Shown here piece by piece: positions 44,419-54,946 of a stretch of DNA of 64,000 bases. Position numbers and translations under genes: made by a program. Every line of letters begins with the position of its first letter. The stretch's first letter is position 1. Under the pieces are notes generated by a model that saw nothing but the letters and a program-made list of their open reading frames with translations, did no database searches and had not been told where the DNA came from. This DNA is from Cystobasidiopsis lactophilus (taxonomy: Eukaryota; Basidiomycota; Agaricostilbomycetes; Agaricostilbales; Chionosphaeraceae): assembly GCA_001599975.1 (NCBI GenBank), contig BCIO01000003.1, positions 806,001-870,000 of the forward strand, given 5' to 3'.

Positions 44419-45996
44419 ATGGCTTTCGCAGCCGCTGCCAAGCCGGCCGTGCAGGACCTCGAGGTGCAGAACCCGCCCTCGGACAGCATTTCCTGCATGG
44501 CCTTCTCGCCCGCCGGGCCCCAGGGAACCGACTATCTGGCCGTGGGCTCGTGGGACAACTCCGTCAGGATATACGAGATCACCAGCACAGGCCAGTCCAA
44601 GGGCCTGGCGGAGTACAAGCACGAGGCGCCCGTCCTTTCGCTCATGTGGTCACCAGACGGCTCCAAGATCATCTCTGCCGGGTGTGACAATGCAGGTGGG
44701 CCTTTCGTGCTCAAATGAGACGGTGCATGTGCCCATGACAGGCTCGCAGCGAGGATGTACGACCTGCAAACGGGCCAAGCCACTCAAGTGGGCCTTTCGA
44801 AGTGCTGATGGTTTTCAAGGCCTGCGAAGCTCAGATGATGCGGAAAACAGGTTGCACAGCACGACCAACCCATTAAGTCTCTAAAATGGGTCAATATCCC
44901 GGCCGCACCAGACTGCCACCTCGTCACCGGCTCCTGGGACAAGACTCTTCGCGTAGGTGCCTCGCTGCTTCTAGCCTATTAGAGCACTCTAATTGAATAT
45001 CTTGGAGAGGACAGTACTGGGACATGAGGAGCCCGAACCCCATTGCCAATGTGCAGCTGCCGGAAAGGCTCTATTCGATGGACACGGCCGGCCAGTACCT
45101 GGTCGCCGGCTGCGCCAACCGGCAGAATGTCGTTTACAACCTCAACGACCCTTCCAAGCCAGTTGTTGTGAGTTTGATGTGCTGCCAATCAGCGCGTGAC
45201 AGGAAGCCTGAAGTTAATCCACAGTCCAAGCCGTCGTCTTTGAAGTGGCAAACGCGTGTGATAAAGTGCTTCCCAGAAGGCACTTCTACTCCCGGATTTG
45301 TAATTGGCTCTATCGAAGGCCGAGTGGGCGTCTGGTCCGTTCTTCAGCCCTGTCCCCACTCCAGCTTCATTTGATCTTCTTTCTCCTTAGCTACATCGAG
45401 GGCCCGGAAACGGATAATTTCTCCTTCAAATGTGCGTCGAATCCGCCGGCCCTCTTCCTCTGATTGACCGCGGTCTTCTTTAGGTCATCGGATTGACAAG
45501 AACCCAAAACCTGTTGGCCTTGACCGCCCGAACCAAGACATCTATTCGTTCGTTCCACTTGCCATGGTCGTCGCCGACGCTTACATTGTGGAACAGTGTC
45601 AACGATATCAGTTTCAGCCCGTACGGGACGTTCTCGACGGCTGGCGGTGACGGCGGCTTCTCGTTTTGGGACAAGGAAAACAAACAGAGGCTGAAAGGTA
45701 CGGCTTTCTGTTCCTCGCCTGTGTCGGATGTATGCTCACCCAGTCTCGCGCGTGCAGAGGTCAATGGTCGTGGTGGGCCAATTGCCGCTACGAGCTTCAA
45801 CCGGACAGGTACCATTTTCGCTTATGGCATCTCGTAGGCTTGGCTCGTCAATACCGCTCTTTTTTATGTCGACTAAAATGTATGGCACAGCTACGACTGG
45901 TCAGCTGGCCACCAAGGGAACCAGAATGTCCCCATCAAGCTCATGCTGCACCCTGTCAGCGCAGAAGACATTCAAAAGCGGCCAAAGAAGAAGTGA
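44419..45996 (+). CDS. RAE1: mRNA export factor RAE1/Gle2, copy A (WD40)
   Basis: Seven-bladed WD40 protein of the nuclear pore, binding Nup98 and acting in mRNA export. The start is MAFAAAAKPAVQDLEVQNPP at 44419. Blade motifs: DYLAVGSWDNSVRIYEI, HEAPVLSLMWSPDGSKIISA, CHLVTGSWDKTLRYWDMRSP, ERLYSMDTAGQYLVAGCANR, GFVIGSIEGRVGV, YSVNDISFSPYGTFSTAGGD, GTIFAYGISYDWSAGHQGNQ, with the C-terminus EDIQKRPKKK. I infer eight introns of about 55-85 bp. The same type of gene follows in the same direction at 46317. Relative to copy B it reads DNAARMYD where B has the same AR, and GVCYIEG where B has GVHYIDA. Confidence 0.94.
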
Positions 45997-46316
45997 TGGC
46001 TGCGTCTAGTTCTTCTTGATGACCCACGAGCTCTCTGGCTACGATTTCGGCTGACCCTTTTGGCGTCTGCACTAGGGAGGATCTACTCCTTTTGACGATC
46101 TTCGTTCGACTTTCTAAGTTCTTGTCCATATTGTACCACCGCGTTACCCTTGCATTTCAAAGTCCCTGAGCGCGTTGATGCGCACGCCAGTCGGGGTTCG
46201 AGTAGACCAGTAGTAGCGAAATCAACGCCACCAGCTCAACGGCTCTGGCAAGTCGCGCTCTTTTTCCGCTTCAGTGACCTTCGATACCCCTTCTTTGGCA
46301 TTCGATAGCTTCAGCA

Positions 46317-47950
46317 ATGGCTTTCAGTGTCGCTGCCAAGCCGCCCGTGCAGGATGTGACGGCAAGTTTGATTCCCGTGCAAAACAGCGCTCCGGAAAAG
46401 AGCTGAAGATGCAGAATCGTGTCCAGGTCGACAACCCGCCTACGGACTCCATTTCCAGCATGGCCTTTTCCCCAGTCGGGCCCCAAGGGGTGGATTACCT
46501 CGCGGTTTCGTCGTGGGACAACTCGGTTCGGGTGTACGAGATCTCCTCGACCGGCCAGAGCAAAGGTCTCGCCGAGTACAAGCACGAAGCGCCCGTCCTT
46601 TCCGTCCAATGGTCACAAGACGGCACGAAAATCCTTTCGGGAGGATGCGACAATGCTGGTGAGCAGCTCGTCCGAGAACTTTCAACGACATCTGCCTGAG
46701 CCGTTCGATGTGTTTCGGCAGCCCGCATGTACGACGTGGCAACAGGCCAAGCAACCCAAGTGCGCCCGCGCTGACTCTGTCGTCAATCTCATCTAGCTGA
46801 CTTATGCGAGCTGCAGGTCGCACAGCACGACGGTCCGGTCAAGACCGTCCGTTACTGCAACATTCCAGGAGCGCCGGATTGCCATCTAGTGACAGGCGAG
46901 CCTCTGCCTGTGCCCTCATTTTAAGATTCGAGCTCATTTGAAGGGCAAATAGGCTCGTGGGACAAGACGCTGAAGGTGAGGTCCGCTTGACCAGGCGTTG
47001 GATGGGCCGCTAACCTGCTACTGATGCAGTACTGGGACATGCGGTCTCCGACGCCAATTGCGACTGTGCAGCTTCCAGAGCGCCTTTACTCTTTGGATGT
47101 GGCTGGAGAATACATCGTGGCGGCTTGCGCGGACCGGCAAAATATGGTCTACAAAGTCTCAGACCCATCGAAGCCTTACAAAGCGATCCGGTCCAATCTC
47201 AAGTGGCAGACCAAGGTCTGTAAGGCATTCGTCTTTGAGGGCAAGCAGCCGGCCTTCGTGATTGGGGGCATCGAAGGGCGAATTGGCGTACAGTGAGCTT
47301 TTTGAAGCACGAGCAACTTGCTTGGCACGTCTGACCATGCATTTTGCGCCAGCTACATTGATGCCGAATCGGAAACTTACTCGTTCCGCTGCCACCGCAT
47401 CGATCTGACGACCAAGCCGGACGGCTTGAACAAGTTCAACCAGTCCATCTACCAAGTCAACGATGTCGCTTTCACCCCGCACGGGACTTTGGCCACGATG
47501 GTTCGTTCGGATCTTATTATATCTTGTCGTATCTAGCTTAAGTGAGGACATCAGGGTGGCGATGGCGGATTCTCGATCTGGGATTTGCAGAACAAGCAGC
47601 GGCTGAAGGGTAAGCCGTTCAGTGCGGTGGTCTTTCTAGTCTCACACGGTGATAAAGAGGTGACTGGGCGAGGCGGACCTATTGTTGCTGGCGATTTCAA
47701 CAACCGCAGCGGGGCGAACATTCTCGCTTACGGGCTCAGGTGAGTTTGACGCTTTTATTGCCGACCAGTCCTCATCCCTCCCTTTCACCAGCTATGACTG
47801 GAGCGGCGGCCACCAAGGCAACAACAAGTAAGTCAAGCCTTCCCTTCGCAAGGAGTCTACTGATTGCTGCCCCTCAACAGCATCCCGGTCAAAATTATGC
47901 TCCACTCCATTTCGCCGGATGATATCACCAAGAAGCCGAAGAAGCGGTAA
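46317..47950 (+). CDS. mRNA export factor RAE1/Gle2, copy B (tandem paralogue)
   Basis: Second full-length RAE1-like WD40 gene, 321 bp after copy A. The start is MAFSVAAKPPVQD at 46317, then an intron and NRVQVDNPPTDSISSM. Blades: DYLAVSSWDNSVRVYEISST, HEAPVLSVQWSQDGTKILSG, CHLVTGSWDKTLKYWDMRSP, ERLYSLDVAGEYIVAACADR, AFVIGGIEGRIGV, YQVNDVAFTPHGTLAT, LAYGLSYDWSGGHQGNNNIP, with the C-terminus DDITKKPKKR. One intron (VTG|SWD, about 46897-46950) is GC-AG (GCGAGC...ATAG). Intron positions overlap only partly with copy A: shared after DNA, ATQ, the DKTL(R/K) before YWD, GV(C/H), LK and LS; B-only after VQD, VTG, TLATM and GNN. All blades look intact, so both copies may be active. Confidence 0.93.
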
Positions 47951-48374
47951 TTTCGCCCGGCGTTCACGACACTCTGCGGGTAAAGGCCGGGATAGAAGGA
48001 AGGGCAAGCTAGGAAGGGCAAGCTTAGGGAGATTGTAAACCACATCATGAAATCACAACACTCATGCACGTAGATCGTTTTGCCTTTCGAGTTTTAATGA
48101 GTTTGCTCATTACAGGTACAAGTATGAGTGTGCGTTTCTAAGGCGCACTGGTGAGTGGGCCAAAAACTGGCTACTGGGGTTGGAGGACCGGCCCTGCGCT
48201 TCCAGCGAATACATATCGGCAAAACACGCTTGAGACCTGAAGCTGAGAGTGCAAGAACCAAGACAGATGATGCAAAGAGATGCCTTGCTGATGCTGGAAA
48301 GTGGTATCCAAGAAAGTGGTGCGAAGAGGTTGGTGGCACAAATGCTGTGAGGTGTGCGTGGGCAAAGGAGGCTA
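47951..48374. other. Intergenic region between convergent genes
   Basis: 424 bp between the 3' ends of RAE1 copy B (plus) and the cyclin gene (minus). It contains a short direct repeat near 48000 (gggcaagct...gaagggcaagctta). No gene recognised. Confidence 0.5.
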
Positions 48375-49275
48375 TCAGGACTTGTCTACGTCCATGGCGG
48401 TGTGAAAATCGGAATGGCCGTTGGTGAGTGCAACGGAAGGGGCAGAGAGGTCAGGATTGGGATCGGTGTCGGGCAAGGTGGTGCGGCCAGGCGGCATAGG
48501 GTGCACCGACAGACCGAATACTGGGTTGGAGGACACCAGGCTCTCGTAGTACTTCGCCAGAAGCGTGCCAGTTGTCTGGTGTACAAGTCTAATTTAAGTT
48601 TTTGAAGCCGGCCGGCATCCAACAACCCGAACTCACAGTCAACCTCCAGTCCAAAGTCTGCAGCAACTCCTTCTCCAGCACATTCATCTCTATTAAGCTG
48701 ACCCCTCCAACTTTTGCATAACGGCCATTCGTGCAGAACGAGTCGGAGAGGGCCTTGGAGCCGCACGCTACGGCAGCTATAACGAAGCGGTGGACGGTGA
48801 GGGAATTGATGGTGAAGTTGGGCAGCTTTTCGGCCACCCGGTCGATGTAGTGGAGGATGATCAGGAGACAGCATTTGTCGACGTTGGTGAATTTGGTGAT
48901 GCGGTCGAGGTATTCGCGGACAGAGATGCCGGGCGGTGCCCTCGAGTGGAACCTTGTCAAGGCGCTCTGGGTGAGCTTGATGCCATCGTTGTGAGCAATC
49001 AGCTTGTCCAGCATGAAGGCTGCGTGCGAACAAAGCAAGGGCCAGCGTCAGCCGGTCGGTTTTGGAAGACACACAGGCAGCGGTGCAAGGCAAAGCGACG
49101 AACCTATCAGGGCTACCAAGTCTGCCACTTCGCATAGCTCGAAGCGCTGGGGCAGTATTCGAATGCCGTCCTCGACGACGGTGAGCACGGTGCGGCTCTG
49201 CCTGGAACCGAATGAGCTCGAGGCTGCGACCTCTTTGATCGTGCTGCTTCCGCCTTCATTGTTGCCGCCGTCCAT
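48375..49275 (-). CDS. Pho80-like (PCL-type) cyclin
   Basis: Cyclin of the Pho80 family, which partners Pho85-type kinases. After intron 1 (about 49036-49103) the domain reads AFMLDKLIAHNDG, FHSRAPPGISVREYLDRITK, FTNVDKCCLLIILHYIDRVA, FTINSLTVHRFVIAAVACGS, KALSDSFCTNGRYAKVGGVS and LIEMNVLEKELLQTLDWRL, the canonical order for this family including the YIDR motif. A last intron joins DWRL to VHQTTGTLLAKYYESLVSSN, and the protein ends SDFHTAMDVDKS at 48375. The chosen start is MDGGNNEGGSS at 49275, because the frame upstream has only a non-ATG codon after a stop; a further 5' exon cannot be excluded. Specific partner and pathway (phosphate, polarity or cell cycle) are not decidable. Confidence 0.9.
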
Positions 49276-49627
49276 CCACTGCCTGCTGCATCCTTCGCCT
49301 TGGCCTTCTTCACTTGCCAAAACTTGTCAGACTCGCAACAGGACCAAGACCTGAAAAGATAAGGGTCGTTGTCTTTTCTCAACCATGAACGTGGGCAGCG
49401 CGAATCCTCTGCCGCCTGGCGCACGAGATCGGTGCACGATTGTGCCTTGGGGTACATGTCGATCCGCTTGCAAGTCCTAAGCAACAATGATGTCGCCCAC
49501 AGAACGCGCTCGACCAGCTTGGACCGAGCTCCCTGGGCCCTCTCTTCGCGCCGCCACTGGGCAATTGGCTCGGCCTGCCCACCGAACCCTCTTTGCCACC
49601 TGCATTTTTTTCTCGCTTGGGTAATTG
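49276..49627. other. Region between cyclin and transcription-factor genes
   Basis: 352 bp with the cyclin promoter (minus) and the 3' end of the upstream Zn2Cys6 gene. No gene recognised. Confidence 0.45.
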
Positions 49628-51756
49628 TTACCGGAACTGTGAGATCGCTGGTGTCGGAGGCAGGCTCAGGCCTGGTGGCGAAGGCTGAATCGAGTTAGAA
49701 GTACTGAGGAAGGGAAAGTCCGAAGGGCTGCCAGACGAAGAAGTCGCTGAAGTGTTGTAGTGAAGGGGAGACTGAAGAGCAGGTGGTGAAATCGACAGCG
49801 CCGAGAGGTTGCCTTCAAGCTCCGCGATCCGTGGGTCGAAAGAGCTGGCGAGGGCTGCCCGGTCTGGCCAAGTCCACGATTGCGCCCTGAGAGCAGCACA
49901 CAGCGCCTGGCACTTCCGAAGCTTGTCCTCCAAAGTGAAGTCTTGCGCACCGCCTTCATGCTGGGTCGGTGCTCGCAGGAGCGCGTCGGTCCAAAAGGTG
50001 AACATTGCCCCTCGGCCGGCCAAAGGACTTGCGAAGCCCAGCACTTTAATCAACGGTTGCCTCTCGACCTCTGTAGCGAAGATTCGCGCCTGTGTGAACA
50101 GAGCGAGGTCCAAGCGTTGCTGGACGGCGAGCATCTGGGCTGCCTCCACATCCTCCCCTTGAGTCAACTGCAGAGTTTCGGGCCGTTCCCGGTACTTGTC
50201 GAGTTGGTATTTCAGCACTAACAGAATGTATTGCGCGGTCGGCATAGAGAGCTGGAACATATCGATAATGTTGCGGTTGCGAAGTCTGGCTTGTTCAGCG
50301 AGGATTTCCGGCGCAATGTTCATCTGCTCTAGTTCGGCTAGGCTTTGCAGGATCCAGAGGCGCAAGGCTTCGAACTCGTCGATCGCTTTGAGAATGGCTG
50401 AAGCTGGAAAGTCGGCGCTTGGATCTCTCGCGAGGGCTGCGTTGGGCGTGTCCACATCAGTCCGTTCCGATCAAGGAAAACGAGAGCACACACGTCTAGA
50501 GATGTCCTTCAAAATGTTTCTGCAAACGCGTATGAAGTTGCTCCAGAAGAAACTGAGCGCCATGTGGTGGCGATTTGTAGAAAGAGCCATCTGCGCCAGC
50601 CGGTCGCCGAGAGGGAGATCCCGCATCTTGAACACGTCCACCCCCAGAATATCTCCCAGGTCGTCCTCGTGAAACAATGGAGGGCTTCCCCTGTAGGCAG
50701 CTGTGATGCTGTCACTTGCGACCGCCGACCACGAAGCGAGCACGAGGAGCCGCTGGACTTCGCCTGCTTGTTGAAGGACGTGTGCCTCTTGCGTAGATCT
50801 CTGGAAGTTCATTTCTTTCAGGGTGCCCGCAACAGCCGCACCTGAGCCAGCATCAGAGACGCGGGCTATGGCCATACGAATCCGGAAGAAGGCTTACAGT
50901 AGGCGCGCCCCGCAAATGCATCGCTGGTGTGGTGTACGACAGCCTGTTGGAGCAGAAGCCTACCCAAATACGACAATGGTTGCGCATCAGGAAGAGATTG
51001 CTCACAATATGAGAAGAGCGTCCGGGGACTCCATTTTGTAGATAGCGGCGGTGTCAGAAAAGCTCGTGGCTTGGTCGAGCAAGCTTTTCGCCAAGCTCTG
51101 CCTTCGATGGCCATACTCAGAGAGGTCCAGACCCTTGAAAAGGTCGAAATATTGGAGCTTGGGAGCGTGGTGACCAACGACGAGGGGGCTGTCGGTCATG
51201 TGGGCGGAAATTGCGGCGACGAGCTTTGCCAGTTGGCGTTGAAGTGGGTTCACCATTTGATCTGGCCGCCGTCCTGCCAGATTCAAGCGCTCTTGAAGGC
51301 CGTGGAGGTGGTCGTGCGCGATGACGAGAGCGCCGTGCTGAAAGAACGAGCCGAGTAGCTCATCCATGAGCCAATCTGCAGCCTCTTGATCGCCTAGCCT
51401 GGAGTCCACAGAGTCAAACGACAGCTGGCAGTCGCCATTAGGTAACGGCGAATTGATAAGGGAGGCTTCATGGCTTGATGCTGAAGTTGACGCGAAAGGC
51501 TGGTGGGAAACGTCGCCAAAAACCTCTCTGGCTTCTTGATGAACGGCTGGCGTGAACGACGAGACGAGGCGACGTACTTAGCCTCTTGAATTCGAGGTCC
51601 CGAACGATCTCTTGACTTCTTTGGTGTTTGCTCCTGGCAGACAACCCCGCTGCGGATACAGGCCTCACAGGCCTCTTGGCCGTTTCTGTTGCACTTTATA
51701 CGTCGAAGGCGACAAGGCGCACAGACAGGAGTGTCCCGCTGGCTCGGGAGGTTCAT
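49628..51756 (-). CDS. Zn2Cys6 transcription factor, tandem copy 1
   Basis: Fungal binuclear zinc cluster at the N-terminus: MNLPSQRDTPVCAPCRLRRI then KCNRNGQEACEACIRSGVVC, giving C-x2-C-x6-C-x7-C-x2-C-x6-C. Later exons: SRLGDQEAADWLMDELLGSF, DSPLVVGHHAPKLQYFDLFK followed by GLDLSEYGHRRQ, a middle region AAYRGSPPLFHEDDLGDILG, and a C-terminal part ATEVERQPLIKVLGFASPLA with QSWTWPDRAALASSFDPRIA, ending PPTPAISQFR. Several introns are implied between these blocks (about 51540, 51000, 50500); I did not fix every border. A paralogue with the same block order lies directly upstream (52243-54648). Targets unknown. Confidence 0.82.
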
Positions 51757-52242
51757 CAGCTTCCCGACAGCCCTTGCTCTGGTTGGTCCCGTACCTTTCT
51801 GCTGATCTTGATTCGTTTACGATCTGCAGACATTGGTGGTCGGAGTGCTCCAAGAGAGACCTCTTTGAGCTCATTCTAAACGCGGGTCTGTGCCTCGCTC
51901 CGTTCCAGCCCAGTGGCGAGCTTGAAAGGCCAGAACCCACAGCGGGATCGCCGGTAGGCGCCCATAGACACCAAGTCGAAGCTGCATCCTCTTGTCGAAG
52001 AGCGAAGGCAAGAGTGGATGGCCGAGATTGATCCACGGGCAGTCTCCACGGAGTGAGAGGCCGACGGTGGGCAAAGATATCGATCTCGAGCGAGCTGGCA
52101 AGCGAACTTGAGGATTGGTGCGTGTGCCGTCGTGACACACTACTATACAAATCTACAAAGGGTCTCGCACAAAATCTATATGATCCAGCCCCGCTCTGTG
52201 AGTGTCCGACTATTTCACCCGAAGCAGACACCCTTGCACCCG
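51757..52242. promoter_or_regulatory. Upstream region of transcription-factor copy 1
   Basis: 486 bp between the stop of copy 2 and the start of copy 1, both minus. A long frame of 193 codons crosses it, but it begins at a non-canonical context, has no motif and spans into copy 1, so I treat it as chance. Presumed promoter of copy 1. Confidence 0.45.
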
Positions 52243-54648
52243 TCACGGCGCCAGAAGAGGGTCTGGCTGTAAGAACAGATCATCTGCAGAGCCGAACGGG
52301 TTTGTGAGATACTCGTCGGGCGGGAAAAGGCTCGGCGCGGGCTGGTCGAAATCGAAGAGCGGAAGAGGATCCGTCAGGAAGGGCGAAGCTTCGCTGCTGA
52401 ATTGGTTGTAGCGCGGGATTTCGAGTTGGTTGATCTGGTCCTCCAGCCGGAAGGCATCTGTTGCCCTCTCAGGCCAAGTCCAAGTCTGCCCTTTGATGGC
52501 GTCGAGCAAAACACGGCATTTGGCGATCTTCTCCTCCAATGTGAAGTCTAGGGGGCCGCCCTCCATGTTGGTTGGCACCTGGGAAGTACGATCAGATTTT
52601 GTGGTGAACCGCAACCATGCCGACGGCCCTGACCTCTAGCAGAATCTCTAGCCAATTGGCAATCGAGTTGCCGCGTCCGGCGATTATGTTGGCATAACTG
52701 ATCATTTCCGCCAGATCCTCGTTGATGGCACTCTCGACGACATCGGCGTAGTGACGAGCTGCAGTGTAGAGCGTGTCGTTGAGTCGAGCGCGGACGGCCG
52801 CGAGGCGGTGTGGAACGCTTTGATCGGCCTCCAGAGAGTTCAAGCTGGCTTGTTCCTGCCGCTGCTTCTCATACTTGATGAGCTGGATCCGGCACAACAT
52901 GGGGATAATCTGGGCGGCCATGGGCGCCGCCTTCAGCCTGAGCCGTCCTTTTTGAGATCGGTCCCTAAGTCTCGATATCAATGACTTACTGTGTATGAAG
53001 GTCCATGTGCGTCATATCGCGTTGCTTGGCGATGGTGGTCGTCGGAACGTTTGCCTTCACGACTGCGTCGTAGCCCTCGGTGGCCCACCGGAGCATTCGG
53101 TCATGCTCGTCCAGAACAGAATGAAATGCAGCAGAAGGGAAGTCAAGGCCTTTTGAGATGGCTGCGCGGGGGGCGTGTCAGGCTTTGCGCCGCGAGAGGG
53201 AGCATACAAACACGCACGAAGTGCAATCTCTTCGGTCGCCATCCGAAATACGGCGATGAACCGAGCCCACCAGTAGATGATCGGCATAAAAAAGTCGTCG
53301 ACTTTCGTCGAGTGCGCCATCAAAGCGAGGTGGTCTGCTGGGATTGGGTTTTGCCACTGATAAATATCGAGGAAGGTGAAGTTGATGAGCTCGTCGTCTC
53401 TGATTAAGAGCGGCGTCCCTCGATAGAAAGCGCCGATGGCGTCGTTAAGGGCCACTTGCCAAGAGGCTGCTTCGATCAAGATTTTTTCGGCGGAGCCCTC
53501 GGGCTCTCTGATGCCCGCGTGGTGCCGCTCTTGCAGAATTGAGAGGGCTGCCAGGACTGATAAAGGAACTGTTTTCAGTTGTGCAGGCATGAAATTAAGG
53601 GACATTCGCACAGTAAGAACGACCTGCGAGCGGATCGCCAGTGTGGTGGATGGTGGCCTCGCGCAATTGAAGCAGAAGCATCAACGCATCCCCAGAGTCT
53701 TGGCGGAAGAGTCCAGCTCGGTCGCCCATCGCAATAGCTTGCGTCCTGGTTAGAGGCGTCAGCACGATCTTGCGCCGCTGTTGGTCACCCCGAAAAAACG
53801 GAGATTCACATCAGCTTGTCGCAGGTCCTTTGGCGCCGGCGACCGTACTCCGACAGGTCTAGACCTTTGAAGAAATTGAAGCACTCCAGCTTGGGCGCGT
53901 CTTTGCCGACGATGAGCGGCGAGTCGGAAGCTTTGGCGGAGATGGCAATGATGATTCGGACCAGATTTTCCTGCATGGGGTCCAACATCTGCCCCGGTCG
54001 ACGTCCAGCATCCATGAATCGGTCTTGGAGGGAACGCATGTGAACGTGCGCCAAGCTGACGCGGGACGTTTTGAAATAGCTTTGCAGCAGTTCGGCCGTC
54101 AAGGAGTCTGTGACTTCCGTGTCCGAAAGCCTCGAGTCCACCGAGTCGTAGGACAGGAATTCAGGGCTGTAGTGGACCATGGCGCCCGACGAGCTGCTGT
54201 GAGGCTCGCTCTTGAGGGTTTCACTGCCAGACGGTGGGGAGGCGGTGGTGGGCGACAATTCGCCGAACGAGGCTCTATCGTCGTCCGCTCAGCTGGCGGT
54301 CTTGATAACTCTCTAAAGTGAAAGTCACTGACTTGGCCTGCTCGATTCGGGTGCCAGTCCGGTCTTTGTAGGTACGAGCGGGGGGCTCGACGCATTTGAT
54401 GCCCTTCTTAACGCAGGAGACGCAAGGGTCGTTGCCTTCGCGGTTGCATCTGTTTGAATATCACAAAATGTGAACAAGTGAGCTTAAGATGAGACCGGAA
54501 AACGAACTTGACTCGGCGAAGGCGACATGCTTGACAAACCGGTGTGTCTCGCTGCGGTCACATCAAGGTCTTTCAGCATCTGACTGCCTTTCGAGATATC
54601 CAAACGCACCTTTCTTGAGACTTTGGGCCGCTTCTCAGAGTCGCCCAT
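52243..54648 (-). CDS. Zn2Cys6 transcription factor, tandem copy 2
   Basis: The start is MGDSEKRPKVSRK at 54648, followed by an intron and RDTPVCQACRLRRVK, another intron and CNREGNDPCVSCVKKGIKC: a complete zinc cluster split by an intron between its second and third cysteines. Downstream blocks parallel copy 1: SRLSDTEVTDSLTAELLQSY, DSPLIVGKDAPKLECFNFFK with GLDLSEYGRRRQ, AFYRGTPLLIRDDELINFTF, AEMISYANIIAGRGNSIANW, and LDFTLEEKIAKCRVLL with QTWTWPERATDAFRLEDQIN, ending LFLQPDPLLAP. Roughly 35-45% identity to copy 1 by eye in the aligned blocks. Exact exon borders in the middle are unresolved. It is divergent from the Hel2/ZNF598 gene, 298 bp between starts. Confidence 0.82.
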
Positions 54649-54946
54649 GGTGCGTTCGAGCGAGAGCGCGCGGCGAAGAGGAGTCAGACGTCAAACCGCT
54701 TCCGGCACAGCTGAACCCGCGCTTCCGGGCCTCATCCACCGCTGTTGACTGGCTACAGTGCTGCGTACGACAGTGCGTGGTAGGTTGCTGCCTCGTCGGT
54801 TCGTCGGGCGGAGCATAAAACGCTCTTGAAGATCTGACCCATTGAAGCGATCGTTCGTCCTTCTTTGCTTGGTCAGCAAGACGCAGGCGTTTGACTGTTT
54901 GTTGATCTGCGCAGACCAACCAACTTGCAAGAGTAGTGTAGTGTAA
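54649..54946. promoter_or_regulatory. Bidirectional promoter (Zn2Cys6 copy 2 / Hel2)
   Basis: 298 bp between the two start codons on opposite strands. No specific element recognised. Confidence 0.5.

Noticed and set aside
51665-52246. 193-codon minus-strand frame between the two Zn2Cys6 genes
   Set aside because: Runs from intergenic DNA into transcription-factor copy 1 in another frame; no motif and no plausible start context.
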